A stretch of DNA of 64,000 nt. It comes from Membranipora membranacea. Lineage: Eukaryota > Bryozoa > Gymnolaemata > Cheilostomatida > Membraniporidae. Positions 1 to 12,580 of this stretch are shown here, one piece after another (the stretch's first letter is position 1; the number at the start of each line of letters is the position of its first letter). The notes under the pieces are model-generated. The model had not been told where the DNA came from, searched no databases, and was given only the letters and a program-made list of their open reading frames with translations. Where the stretch lies: the NCBI GenBank assembly GCA_914767715.1, contig OU612073.1, forward strand, positions 19,468,001-19,532,000, read 5' to 3'. The translations under genes were made by a program, and so were the position numbers.

Positions 1-773
1 ACTTGTTATTATTATTCTCTCACTCCTTGTTCTAATCCTTGTTCCCTTTGTTCCATGTTATTTATATTTCACTGGCATTTGAGCCATGTATGATTTGTTG
101 TATGTATTGATGTACGCATATTTTTTGATTGATTACTCTTCTCCCAATAAAATAAAAGTAAAAGTATGCTCCCAACAATGAACTAGTTCATTGCTCCCAA
201 CAAGGACAATCACAAGATGCTGGTTTATTCATGTACTTATATATAAATGTTGTAAGTATGTGACTGTGAGATAAACTGTAAAGATAATAAGATAGATAGA
301 TCCATAGTAGGTTTAACCACTTGCACTGTAATGGAGAGACCATACTGCCCAGAGCCATCACAACTGTTGATTCCTAGCTTGCCAGAACAACAGTTACATG
401 AATCATGAAATGATGAAGGCTTGTTATGCCCGTCCTGTATTTTGTTAATTATGCACACTGCCGAGACAAACCATGAATGCTGGAAATGCATTGAACAATT
501 AATAAATTGGCAGCCCCAACATCTATTGCTTTGACTTGATCGACCCAATGAGGGTTGGTTGAGTCAAGAGAAGAGAAGGACTGGATTGATGTTTATGATA
601 TTTTGATTAATTTAACAAAACTGGTAGGGTAGTAAGACCTCATGCTTGAGTTACAATATAGGATAATGCCAATCAATAACATGTCCTGCAGATTATTTAA
701 CCCATTCAGCAGCTGTGTGTTGACTACTAAGTTCTGCAAAGTTTGTTTTCAATTCTGTTATCTATAACATTTG
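1..773. other. Upstream flank, no supported gene
   Basis: AT-rich sequence before the first recognisable TFIIB exon. It has an AATAAA-containing stretch near 147-160 and a short GATA-type microsatellite near 285-300. A 103-residue open frame on the minus strand (237-548) is cysteine-rich in its middle but matches no family I recognise and lacks clear splice signals. If the first coding exon of TFIIB lies in this window it should be here, but I could not identify it. Confidence 0.5.
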
Positions 774-3700
774 ATGAGACCAAACTTACCTCTGTATGAC
801 CTCTCTACTCTATTTAGGCTGAATGTACTTCACTGTAAGAACCACCCAGATGCTCCACTAATAGAAGATTACCATGCCGGAGACATGATATGCTCTCTGT
901 GTGGTCTTGTTGTCGGCGATAGAGTTATCGATGTCGGATCAGAGTGGAGAACATTCAGTAATGATAAAAATTCTAAAGACATGTCTCGTGTGGGATCTGC
1001 TGAGGTTAGTATCACTCTAACTGTCAGGCCTTCAGCACAATCAGCTGATGTGACCATAATTAACATGTGGTAACTTTTGACTCCCAGTTCCACTCTACTT
1101 TTAAATAAAGATACAACACTATTATATAAAGACAATCTGTAATAAATACAAGTGTAGTGTAGGTTCAGTAAGAAGGATAGAGTAAGTAAGGATTAGGTCA
1201 TGCTTCCAGTTTACTCTTTCTCCCTCTTGATTGCTGTATATTAAGGTGTGTAGAGTAAGCGAGGATTCGATCACGTGCTCAATCTACTCCTCCTTCTGGT
1301 TCACAGTATGATATATGATGTCTTTATGATGTCTATATAATGTATAACTGGTGACAATGTTGTAGAATACTCTGTTAGAAGGCGGAGATTTGACGACTAT
1401 GATTCAGACTACAGGAGGAGGGTACGGAGGAGGTGGTGATGACTCCGGATATAAAAACAGAAAGAGTGTAAGTAGAGAAGGAACTCAGTATATGTAGCCC
1501 AGTTATCATATCATCATATTATACCTACTATAGGCTGACGGTGATAAAAGAAGTAAGTTGGCTAGAAGATGATATAGTGCCTGCTTCCTACAATTGTTAA
1601 CTCCTATAGTAAAGGGAGCTCTTTTCTACTGTATCTTATGGGGGGGTTGAAGTGTGTTATGCACATGTGGCTGGTAGCTTCATTCCATTAAAATGATAAT
1701 GGAATTCTTTTACCAGCGACCTGGTCAAAGTTAAAAAGTGTGGTTGAGCCTTTATAGGTAATAATGGCTGGTAGACATGGCAATGCCCACATATATTTGG
1801 TTAGTTGACAAACTTGAATGTAATTAAGTGAGCCTGCTAGTAGCACTGTTATAATATGACATCGCACTGGTAAGTCACTGAAGTAGATGATAGTGCTGCA
1901 CATACTTAGATAATTCGGGTGTAATTTGTAAGGTATGGGATATATAGAGAGGCACCACTCAGTCTCTCAGTCATGTGATTGTAGATGTCCAGCTCAGACA
2001 GGAATCTGATGAATGCGTTTAGAGAGATGGCCCAGATGGCCGATCGGCTGAATCTACCAAGTAATATCGTGGATAGAGCTAATAGACTCTTCAAACAGAT
2101 ACACGACAGTAAAGCTCTGAGGGGCGGGGCTAGTAATGATGCTATAGCTTCAGCTTGTGTGTATATCTCCTGTAGGCAGGAAGGTGTGCCCAGAACATTC
2201 AAAGGTATGTTAGGAGTATGATTTGTCACTGGAAGTCATGGCAGCTGAATACCAAAAATCCATTATCTCTAAATGTAACAGCGTCAATTTGCTTCTCAGC
2301 CATACCTACCTATGATGGGCCATAATCCTTCCCGTATCCAACTCATGGCCTGAATTCTTACTTTTCTGAAATATGCAAGGTATGAGCTTTACCACACTAC
2401 TATGATGTTAGGACTCACACAGCTATCGTTGCTTTTGTCTTTCTGTAAGTTATTAGTTATATCACAATGATTTATGGGTGACAGACAACTGATGGATTTT
2501 TTTGGTCAGTTCACTGGACATTTCCCTGATTTATTGGCTCAAAATGTTAGTAAAAGGGTCTGTTGATCCCAGAGAAAAGAATAGAGCTGATAATCTGTAT
2601 TGGTCTCTAAAATATTTCCCAATGTAAAGGTTGGCAGTGCATAAATATAGCCGTAATGGTCGGCACTGGAAAAGTTTCTCAACTTCAATTCCTTGTTGAC
2701 TGAAAAGCAGTGCCCGTAATATGGGTGTCAAATAATCAATGTTTTGATTGATTGATTGATTTTATTTCTATCACTAACATGATATATGTTGTGAAAAACT
2801 GATGTTGTGAAAAACTGATGCCCTTGATATTAAAAATGATAACAATGTAGCATACACGGATTAAAATAGGAGTAAAAAGTCTCTGAGGCTGAAAGTCATT
2901 TAACAAAAAATTTTATACAAGTTTATTGAGGTTGAGTGCTGCCTGGCGTAAATGTATTATATAAGATTTCTTTTTGCAAGCTTTTTTTTAAATTTTCATT
3001 TTTGTAGGTAGAATCTATTCTAGCCGTCATTCATATTTTAGGCTTGCCAGATTTGTTGAATAATGTGGATGATATTATTTTGCTGTAGGAGACCCTATCA
3101 CAACACTGTAATTGCCCGAAAAAATTGAGGAAACGACCCAAAATCTATCATTTATGATAAAATCATCATCGTTGTAAAGGCCAGGCAGCTCATATCCTGT
3201 GGACCCTAGTGGTCACCAAAAAGCATCCATTGCATAAAATGCCTACCAAATATGAATTGAACCTTTGAAAACGAAATCGCCCTTCATAGGAAGGTATATC
3301 TGCAAGAAAATCTGTAATTGTAATTTGTATAACTAGTCAGATTGTCAATTTTCCCCTCTGTATATCTGTGCACAGTGGTGTCATCTGGAATTCTAGCTTA
3401 TCTCATCCATGAATCCATCCTATTGGCAGCCGAGCCACGATTATGCTCAATTGGTGAATACTGACACCGAGACATTTATGGTGAATACTGGGGACCTATT
3501 CCATACATGTACATATATCTATATTATTTAGATTAGATGTATGTATATATTGTATAATATACATAGGACATATTTCTCTACTTATAACAGAGATATGCGC
3601 AGTTAGCCGAGTTAGTAAGAAAGAGATTGGCAGAACATTTAAGAAGATAATCAGAACACAGGAGACTAGTTTAGAGCTGATCACAACTGGTGATTTCATG

Positions 3701-5902
3701 GTGAGTTATCTCCTCCGCTCTGCTGTCTCTCCCACCTTCGGCCTGCTATCTCTTCTGTCATCTTTTAGACATTAATGTTGCTGTCCATCTAGGTAGACGA
3801 TGACTGCACCGAGGTGCGGCATAGGAAGAGGTTTATAGTGACGACTAGGTTTCCAAGTCGTTAGTGCCACTTTTCAACCACTGACAGCTTTAACCCAGCG
3901 TGAAGCATAGCGCTACAAGGCCGGAGCTGCAGTGGTTGATGACAGCATCCTTCTGTATAGAGCTATATCATACAGGAGGGTTCTTTAATCTGCATGCGCG
4001 ATGGTGTTGTACATACAGAAGACCTCCATTATTTATAGTCCTGATCCGAAGCTCAAATCTACTCAAACACTCCCATCATATTATGAGTAGTGAGGATTGG
4101 ATATAAGGTTGAGGCGTGAATGTCAGCTTTACCTTATGATGTTGCAGTACATGGAATTATGATAACTATTAATAGAGTGTTTAATGTTGATAAATGGGGG
4201 AGGAAATGGAAAAATAGGAGATGGCAGTTTCCTTTCCAACAGTATTGAGGTGATTTGAAAAAACCCATACAGGACGACTAGTATGTATATTATATATATA
4301 TAATTATAAATGTACAGTACAATGATGATCGTTTTGTTTTTCTACCAGAGACTATAGAGAATAGACCATAGTCTCTTATATTACTATACTATTATTGGTT
4401 TTGTTGTTGTTTTTTGTAGTCTCGGTTCTTTATTTGTAGTCTCGGTTCTGTAGTAATCTGGGATTACCGAGTGTCGTACAGAGAGCAGCTACTTATATAG
4501 CTAAGAGAGCAGCAGAGCTCGATCTCTGCTCAGGTAGATCTCCTATATCTGTCGCTGCTGCTGCTATATATATGGCCTCACAGGCATCGGAACAAAAAAA
4601 ATCTCAAAAAGGTCAGTCCTACTATTCATTCAGTCACCTGATATTATATATCAGTAATAATTAGGAATTTTATTCATAGTTAGTCTATCATTGCTGGTTA
4701 CACGAGTGTATCCCTCCCTACCCTCGTCTTTGCAGTTTGTCTCAGAAGACCCTGCTGTAACCTTAGACTCTGCTTATTTAGGAGATGCAACTAACCAGGG
4801 AGGAAGGCTGATGCAGTATAATAAAGTTACTAGGTCTTGACAGTTTATTTTTGTGAAATGTTTATAAAACCAGTGAAATGATTATAAACCCATTGATCTA
4901 ACCACCCAATTAAAATCTGTTAAATTCGTTTATGCAGGAAGCTTTGACATGGTTGGTTGCTTATGTAAAAATAAAGCATAAATTCCTTACAATAGGTAAA
5001 GTCATGACTTTTTCCGATGTGATAAAATTGATAACTAATAATCAATGTAAAATCCTATACACAGTATAGTAGCTCTCAACTGTGTATGGGATTTTAAGTT
5101 GATTATTAGTTATCAATTTTATTGCAATGGACCAAGTTGGCTTTTACCTAATGTGATTAATATAACTATTTAAAAACTCCTATATCTACCTGTGTATTTA
5201 GTGTATGTATAAGATTACATATTTTATTGAGCCCTCTATTTTATTCATTGTCTTGTGTGCCCTGTATATAACTACTCACTACCCAATAGGCTAGTATCTT
5301 ATTAAGTCCTAATCTAGTCTACTGTATTCATTACACATACACATTACACAAACATAAAGACTGGTGTATGTAGTTGTCTTCTCACGGTATAGTTAGATGC
5401 AAGAGAAGATAATTTAGCTTATAGATTCCTCCCTGGTGTAAAGATGCAGACGCTTGTTATAAAGTGTTTCTGATAAACTGAGTTTTTTATGTTTGTACTG
5501 TATGGTGGTAGGAATGTTACCCTTATGATAAATATATTATTTTATTATAACAATACATATTACATATATTATCAATATATTACATGTAAATAAAGATATA
5601 AATATCTATTTTTATCAAAATTGAATAAAATTCATGTCTATTTCATTATAGTCTCCCCTGTTGATATACACACATAGTATAATGTTTAGATTCGGAGTAG
5701 AGAATTATATTATATCATTACTATTATTAATCATACAGAAATTATTATTATTATTGTCTGACACACAGAGATTGGTGATATTGCTGGAGTAGCAGAAGTA
5801 ACTATAACTAAATCATATAAACTGATGAGACCGCGAGCTGCTGAACTATTCCCTGAAGGTTTCGTCTTCAATACTCCTGTAGATAGTCTACCTATACAGT
5901 AA
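774..5902 (+). CDS. GTF2B: Transcription initiation factor IIB (TFIIB), N-terminus uncertain
   Basis: TFIIB bridges TBP-DNA and RNA polymerase II during preinitiation complex assembly in the nucleus. Exons: 774 (or 818)-1004, 1366-1467, 1985-2204, 3591-3700, 4440-4611, 5769-5902; all join in phase at GT-AG borders. The N-terminal zinc ribbon has ligands C21, H24, C40 and C43 (numbered from the ATG at 774), followed by the family block [20 protein letters not shown]. The B-reader/linker is exon 2, including a glycine-rich run. Two cyclin folds follow, with [50 protein letters not shown] and [14 protein letters not shown]. About 322 residues compared with 316 in human. A good acceptor at 816-817 (pyrimidine-rich, TTTAG) suggests that the true start is in an upstream exon and that the residues from ATG 774 are intronic. 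There is one extra residue in [10 protein letters not shown]. Identity is essentially certain; only the first residues are open. Confidence 0.95.
3975..4090. repeat. Dispersed repeat, copy 1 (intron 4 of TFIIB)
   Basis: This stretch resembles 58615-58740: both carry a GGxTCTTTA-ATGCATG stretch followed by AGAxGACCTCC, then TATTTATxGTCCTGATC. The similarity is imperfect and in the same orientation. It is probably a short interspersed element. No coding potential was recognised. Confidence 0.5.
4413..4449 (+). repeat. 20-bp tandem duplication of the TFIIB exon 5 acceptor
   Basis: TTTGTAGTCTCGGTTCT occurs at 4413-4429 and again at 4433-4449. Each copy has a complete 3' splice site followed by the first ten bases of the exon. 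Only the second copy (exon from 4440) keeps the TFIIB frame; use of the first adds 20 bases and leads to a stop within about 27 codons. Confidence 0.85.
4993..5150. mobile_element. Short foldback MITE in TFIIB intron 5
   Basis: An inverted repeat of about 70 bp per arm with a short centre. The outer ends are TAGGTAAA and TTTACCTA. The inner arms pair over GATAAAATTGATAACTAATA and its complement and continue to ACACAGT/ACTGTGT. The outermost TA may be a target duplication, as in Tc1/mariner-type miniature elements. It is non-coding. Confidence 0.75.
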
Positions 5903-8900
5903 ACCCTCCCTCCTCCTCCTCTCAGTCGTCCGCCCTGTCAGTACATGCCATACATATTACGTACAATGTACTACAGCTTATTGTGAGGTATGTACTGTTA
6001 ACAGTATCGGAGCGCTGCTATGTCTCTATGCACTGATGACAGGCCCGTGTACGGTGTCTGCTATGTGGACAGTAAGGAGTGAGGGGAGTGTTTACATGAG
6101 GATAGCCATGTACCATGGACTTAAAATCTCTCACTCACTGGCAGGACAGGAGCAGCTGACTCAATATATATCTCATATCTTATGTATTATCTCTTCAGTG
6201 CAGGACTGCACTGATCTTAGCTGAAGTGCTCAAACATTTGGTGGGTTGCTGGTATTGGTATTACATAATCGACCACATGGGGATGTCGTTGATCATGTAA
6301 TGCCAACACCAGCAACCCTGTTTGAGCACATTTATATGATTCGGAGGCTCATTAGTCATAAATATGCTCAACGGTGACGAGAAATGATAGGCCTAAGGCT
6401 CGGAGGGCTTCGGGGCCTGAGGCTAAGTCTCAAGACCTGAGTGTTCTTAGCTTCTTAGCCTAAGCCTACAGCATGAATGGACAGCTTTTGACCTAAACTT
6501 GACGTCACCCAGAACTCTCTAATAATATTCAAAAAGCTATGCATGATTATTTTTATCAAGTGGGTCACTGAACCTTCAATGTTTACTTACTCTCTCTCTC
6601 GAGTCATAATATTCGACTCTATGTTTAACTTAAGGATTTGGTTATAAATGAAATGACATGATGCTCTAGAAAGTGTATCTTGTTACATAAAGTGAATCAT
6701 GGATTTGGTTTTGCTCTCAAAGTTAAATCTCGTGTTCATATTAAAAACTAGTGTTACCAAGAGAATGTAATGACTCTACTTGACACCAAGGCTCAAATTA
6801 TTTTGACTGCAAATAGCAAATAAAGTATTCATATTTTCCTTGATACAATCTATGATATGAGAGGTCCCTGGAATTTACAAGGGGATCAGTATTGTGGACT
6901 GATGTTTATGGTCCCTTGTTGGCGACACTTTGAGTTTGATATACTTGATATATTAGATGAACTACGAAAATGGATGTCAGCGAAATAAACACTGGTATCT
7001 CTCTTTGACTGTGAAGTTGTATAATATGGGACGGGTTAGCCTGACCAGGAGAGGGACGGGTTCATAGGCTAGGAGATTTTCTCTGTGCAAATCCATCTAG
7101 TGGAAAGTCAACCAGAACTAAATGAATAAGATCTACCTGCAGTACCTTCAGGCAGGCAGATATATAAAGATTATTGGGTTGGGTTGTGTTACCTGAGTGT
7201 CTTTGTTGTTCTGTCCGAGTTAAATCTTAAATTGTATAATTCGACACTGTATTAATTAGACCTTCGGGCCATGTGTACTGAGAATAGTTATAGTAAACTC
7301 AAACAGACATGCAGACATACAAAAAGTCCCAGTGTATTAATTTGTTACATCGTCTGTGAAGCTCAGCGTATAATTATATCTCACTTTATGAATACATCAT
7401 ATAGATTTATTAACAGAAGGTGCTTTTTTGAGCTAAGATATTGTCACACAAATTTTATCAATTAGTCGTTACTATATGTAATATGACTTTTGCTGTTTCC
7501 TATGAATCATTCCAAGGGCATCAGTGTGACACAATGTACTATCAGACCGCATAGTGATGCTGCGTAAGATTCTTCAGTCTGTAAGTGACACAGTTTAAGG
7601 TTTTAGATTGTCACAGCCATCCCTGGATGCTGGCAGCGTTAGCCTCAAGGGAAGCTAACTGCTAATTAGTGATTGTTTACGCTTCATTTAACTCATGAAA
7701 ATACTGCTGCTGCCGCTTTGGCTAGTCACATGTGTAGACTGATTGTACATCACAACAGCTAATCCTGTAACTGCTGCCTTTATCCCGTCTCCTTCCTCGG
7801 AATATGTGGTGAATATATTGTGCGCTCTCCCCAGTCTTCAGAAGTAAGTAATGTAGTTTGGATTTCCTGCTGGTCATATTTATTGTTTGTTTTTGTGTAG
7901 CAAGTGACATTGTACTTTGATATATTTCTGGCATAGTCAGAATTATTTTGGTATATTGGTGACATGAGATGAAATGATTTCCCCCTGACAGCAGATCAGG
8001 GATTGCTAATTAATGGAGTTGCCGGCTTGTTCTGATGCATGTTTAGGAATCGATCTAACATGTGATGCAGTTTTTACAGATTATATTATTATTTAGGCTT
8101 TCAATGAGTTATACAAAGTAAATAATGTGGCGGGTCAGTAATGTGTCAGAGCCTGGCAGTACCACCTGTTTTTTGCACAGACCAAATATTTGGCATTAGC
8201 GTGGGAAATTATGCCTCACATCGGGCACAAGAATGTTGGCCTTGTCAGCATCGTGATTATGTATGTTGTGAGGACGCCCATTAGTCCTAAAGGGCAGCAA
8301 CTCAGATATCTGGTTTGTATAGTTTGCTGTCAAAATTAGGAGAAATGTTTGCCTCAATTCTATGTCGAGGCTATTACCCTCGTCCCTACCTATATGTATA
8401 TAAAACAATGAGAACAAATGAAGTTAACCTCTCCCTCACTAATATTGTGTAAGATGATATTATAATTTATTCAGCAGGCATCGTTCAGCTAAACCTTTAC
8501 AAATAAATGAGAGAGAATCACTGTTTGTTCTGAGGAAAATTGAACAAATAAGAGGAACCAACCCCATTCTATACTCCGGCACACCTTGATACTCCCCGCA
8601 GTGAGCCGGCAAACCCTGATACTTTGCACAACTCTATTCTTCAGCACTAAACAGGCTCACCCCCTACTCCCTCACCGAAGTTTGCTGAAGTGTACGGTGT
8701 CTTATACATGAAACAAAATATTTTCAAAACATTTGAATCCGATGCTTTTTTAATCCTGTGTGCTCAAAACGATGGATTAAACAGACTCATACATCATCAT
8801 TCATTCCATATATAAACTGTATATATATACTGTCATGCCCATCTGTCTCACAGCCCCAAAATCAGCTGATTGTTAAAGCAATAGAAAATGTGTAAATCTG

Positions 8901-10489
8901 CTGCTTTTTTGGGTTTTCGCAGCTGCGCAGTCAAAGTGAGCATATCATTGGGATACTACAGTAGACTTAGAGGTTGCTGGGGCTCTGAGGTTTTCTGTGT
9001 TTGCTGTAGGTCACTAAGGCTTGGTTTTCTGTGTTTGCTGTACGTTTTATTATTATGTTAATGATTGCTAGCATTCTGTATGGGAGCCAGGGACAGGCGG
9101 ACGCAGTGTTTGACTTTGTGATATTCAGTACTTTGAGGAGCCTGGGATCAGCTGGTACGATACATCGCTCAACCCACCTCCACAACCCACCTCCACAACG
9201 TCTACAGTCAGCGTATTATGTAACCAGATCTCAATATCTCAACTGTCAAAAACAATAACAGTAAGCTGTTAAATAATCACGGCTACATAAGACAGAAGAG
9301 CCGCTAATAGAAGTCGAACAGCGAGCCAGCTGATAACACTGAAGAATTAGGAGGCTCTGCAGAAGTTTCAGGTATGTGAAAGTTATACCTTCAGTTTCTT
9401 TAAAAGTCAGTCTGATATTGGATGTAAGAAAAAAATCAATTTAATTTATCTTTATTTTTGATGATTTTGAAGTTCCGAGACATTAGTCTTGTTATTGTTT
9501 TGTAAAATATGTGAATTGCCCTACAAAAGTAATAATAAGTAAATTAATTTAATTACAGTATATTATCTATAAATTATATTAATTAATCGATTTACCAACA
9601 TAATATATAAGTTAGATTTATTTTAAGCTGCCATCTCATGACTAATAACCCTAAAGGAGATAATCAATCAATATATATCTAGTGAGAGTATGACAGAACT
9701 GCTGCCTCTATAGACTGGAATCAGCTATCCCTGGTAATATAAATATTACCCTCGAAACAGAACCGACTTCTGATTCTAAGACTCCGATGAACTTTCAAGT
9801 GGGCGTTATGATTAAGTCTCCATTTTATATTCTCTCTGTATTATATAGTATACAGTCTGAATAGCCATTGATTTAAAATAAGTATCTAATTATTAACCTG
9901 TTCTACCTGCTAAGTTCAGGTGAATTGTAAGTCTTTATTTAGTGTGAAGTTGACGGAGGCAGTTAACTGTACAATCACATTCTTCTCTGGTGAATCTCCT
10001 CTTAACTGGTCTGGTGTCAACAAAATATAAATCTTTGAGTTTTGACACCACAAGCGCTAACCGTGACATTCCATCGCAAATCTGAGTCTGGATATCAATA
10101 ATGATTATCTGCTTGATCAGCCGTTAGGAATCTGGAGAGCCTCAAGTCAGGAGGAAATTATTGTGTAAGGACCAGACAAGAGCAGAGTATCTACTAGCTC
10201 CTCACAGTACTATACTGTGTATAAAACTCTACACACGTGTAAGTGTAAGAGTCATTGAACGACACTGGACAGCTGATTGAGAAGTGGGTTTGATAAACGG
10301 AAATAACTACTTATCCAGCAGACACTAAGAGGTAACAACATGCAGCTAACTCAGCTCACAGCACAGATACAGAATGGCAGAGACCGCTGACTGAACATCT
10401 ATGAACTGTTAGACAGGTTATGTAAAAAGCTGCAGTGGACTTTTTCCGCTGCTCCCATCCTCATCATCTTGTTGGCGAACGGCTGAACA
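5903..10489. other. Intergenic region, TFIIB to peptidase gene
   Basis: About 4.6 kb with no gene I can support. Possible polyadenylation hexamers for TFIIB lie at about 6818 and 6981. A small foldback lies at 6226-6329. An open frame at 9031-9258 begins with hydrophobic residues that resemble a signal peptide, but no downstream exon was found. The part after about 10300 is probably promoter and 5' untranslated sequence of the peptidase gene. Confidence 0.5.
6226..6329. repeat. Small inverted repeat, MITE-like
   Basis: The arms begin GTGCTCAAACA and end TGTTTGAGCAC and contain GGGTTGCTGGT and its complement. About 45 bases per arm pair imperfectly around a short loop. It lies about 320 bases beyond the TFIIB stop codon and may be in its 3' untranslated region. 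Confidence 0.7.
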
Positions 10490-10593
10490 ATGAATACAAG
10501 TGAAGATGAGAAATTTGAAGCACCTGTTGACAGTCATGTGGCACAATGTGACAGGCAGAGAGCACCTGCTGAGGAACTCAACACTTTAGTCAT
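10490..10593 (+). CDS. Probable first coding exon of the neprilysin-like gene
   Basis: An ATG at 10490 opens 34 codons of charged, polar sequence (starting MNTSEDEKFEAPVD) that end at an AT|GTAAGA donor in phase 2. The acceptor at 12576 gives an exon that begins A GGT ATG and restores the frame, so the product would read ...[13 protein letters not shown].... This would add 36 residues to the cytoplasmic tail and make an 808-residue protein. The phase match has a one-in-three chance of being accidental and no homologue confirms the tail. The alternative is that this is non-coding and translation starts at 12581. Confidence 0.45.
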
Positions 10594-11643
10594 GTAAGAA
10601 ACTGTCATCACAGCATAGGCACCGTACAAATTGCACACATTGGTAACAACTGTATCATTGTAGTGAAGAAATCCATATGACTGAATATGTCATCTCTCTG
10701 TGTGTCTTTCTGCTTCATTATTCTTTCCAACCTTGCAGAGTATCACCCACAGACAAAACTTTGCTTTGTCTATGGTATCACCCAAGAGACGGCAATGATA
10801 CAGCTATGATGTGATCACATATTAGTTCGTAAGGCCATGATATACTTAAATGTAAGTAGATATAGCAATGGTTACTCGAGTGTGTTCTCAGAGGCGAGGG
10901 GTACATAGATAATAGTATAATAGCACACAACAACATAAGAGGGAGAGCATTTGTAGGTTACTGTCAACGTGCTTACTACCGCAGTAAAAATCTCTTATTT
11001 GATATGTGCCCTTTGAGAAGGAAAAACTGTCTTGTGCTTGAAGTAAATGTCAAGAGGTGTCTGAGAAAGATTACCCTAAATCTGAGTGAGATTGATATTC
11101 TGTAGTCTGATCAGATTCTAGGCTAAAACGGCCGATAGTAACTTTCCGTCTGCTTGTAACCTTCTAGCTCAGGCTGAGTAGTCTTCATTTTTTTCAATTC
11201 ATCTCTGCTATTATATTTATCCTATCTGTTTGCTGCCAGATAATAACATAATTTAATCTTGTTTACTATATATAAATATTTATCAGTAACTTAATTGTTT
11301 CATACTGACTCCATCTGTGATGATCCAATCTGCTGTTTTGATTTTCTATCATCTAGAGAATTAAACTAGCAGCGATATCAGCAGCAGCCGGTCCTGCAGA
11401 CTAAATACCACATGATCTCATCGTCTCTACAGACACAATATTTAATCAGCTGCCTTGTTAGAGAAAATTCTATCCCAGTATAACTGGGTCTATGGGTGGG
11501 TTTGGGCAGGATTTGTAGTTTTTACTTGGGGAAACTTTGTTTATACATCTGAACATAGATTTTGAATAAAAAAGGTTGCTAAGAATATTATACTCTGTCT
11601 CCTGTAGACAATGAGGTCTCCATGTCAGATCTGAGTGGTGGTC

Positions 11644-11659
11644 GGGGGGGGGGGGGGGG
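11644..11659. repeat. Poly-G run (16 G)
   Basis: A homopolymer of sixteen G in otherwise AT-rich sequence. Shorter G-runs lie near 23030 and at 59358-59370. The length is likely to vary between individuals or be misread by sequencing. Confidence 0.9.
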
Positions 11660-12580
11660 TTCTAACATGTATCATATGTATTACATGGTAGTGTATACAT
11701 TGGTTATCAGATGTTGAAATATGGTAAAATCTTGAATTTATCAATCTAAAATTCTACTGTGATTGAGTAATGATTCTGACATGTGTTAGCATGTGCCCTA
11801 ATGGATTGGGCAGGCCAAACTGAAACCTCACACCTAACTGACAACCACAACAAGGCTGTCTAGTCATTGTTGAGGTGTAGCCTGTCACGGTGACGACACC
11901 CTTCCTTTGTGTGATCCTTGTGTCATGTGTTACGCAGGCAGCCGCTCACAAGTGGTTTCATCAGAGACCATATACATCTATAGTCTGTGGTTTGATTACC
12001 TTTTTACTCATACTGTGGGTGGTTTTCTTTGAAGGTCCCCTCTCATACTTGATTGGCCCTATAAATCTGAGTAAATTATTTTATTGTGGCCGGAACCAGA
12101 TGATTGATGGGTACACTTGACTACTGCTATGTCTAGCTGATGTGTTTTTTGTGGGTGCCGATGATTGTCCCCTGGTGTTGAGTGTTACTTGAGGTTCTTG
12201 TATCTTTTTCAAGGGTTTTGTACTTCAGGTTGAGATAACAAATATTGCATGTTTTATTGACTAGCAGGATAAAACCGTATAAAATGAATTGGAATGTCAA
12301 ATAATCACCAGAGTTCAGTATATGAGATACCCATCACATACTCTCTGTGAATTAAAGTAGCAAAACTTATCCTAGTTTAATGTAGGCATCACTATTTTTG
12401 CTATCAAATATTTTGGAAATTTGAAATACTTTATTATAGGGTCGATTACCAGTTTCTGCCTGTAATATTTTTTTTTGCATTATTTCCTGATACTTAACTA
12501 CTCTTATTTTCAAAAAACAATAAGAATATGTTATGTCTTATTATATCATTATGTCAAATTTATATTACAATTGTAGAGGT

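Noticed and set aside
237-548. 103-residue minus-strand frame with several cysteines
   Set aside because: No family resemblance, no convincing splice sites or start context; probably chance.
818-1004. ATG at 774 as the certain start of TFIIB
   Set aside because: The residues before the TTTAG at 813-817 do not resemble TFIIB and look like a pyrimidine-rich intron end; the start is left open.
9031-9258. Open frame starting with a hydrophobic, signal-like stretch
   Set aside because: A possible GTACGA donor follows, but no partner exon was found and the later codons look random.
11890-12120. 76-residue frame with a hydrophobic middle
   Set aside because: It starts with GTG, matches no family and lies in the presumed first intron of the peptidase gene.
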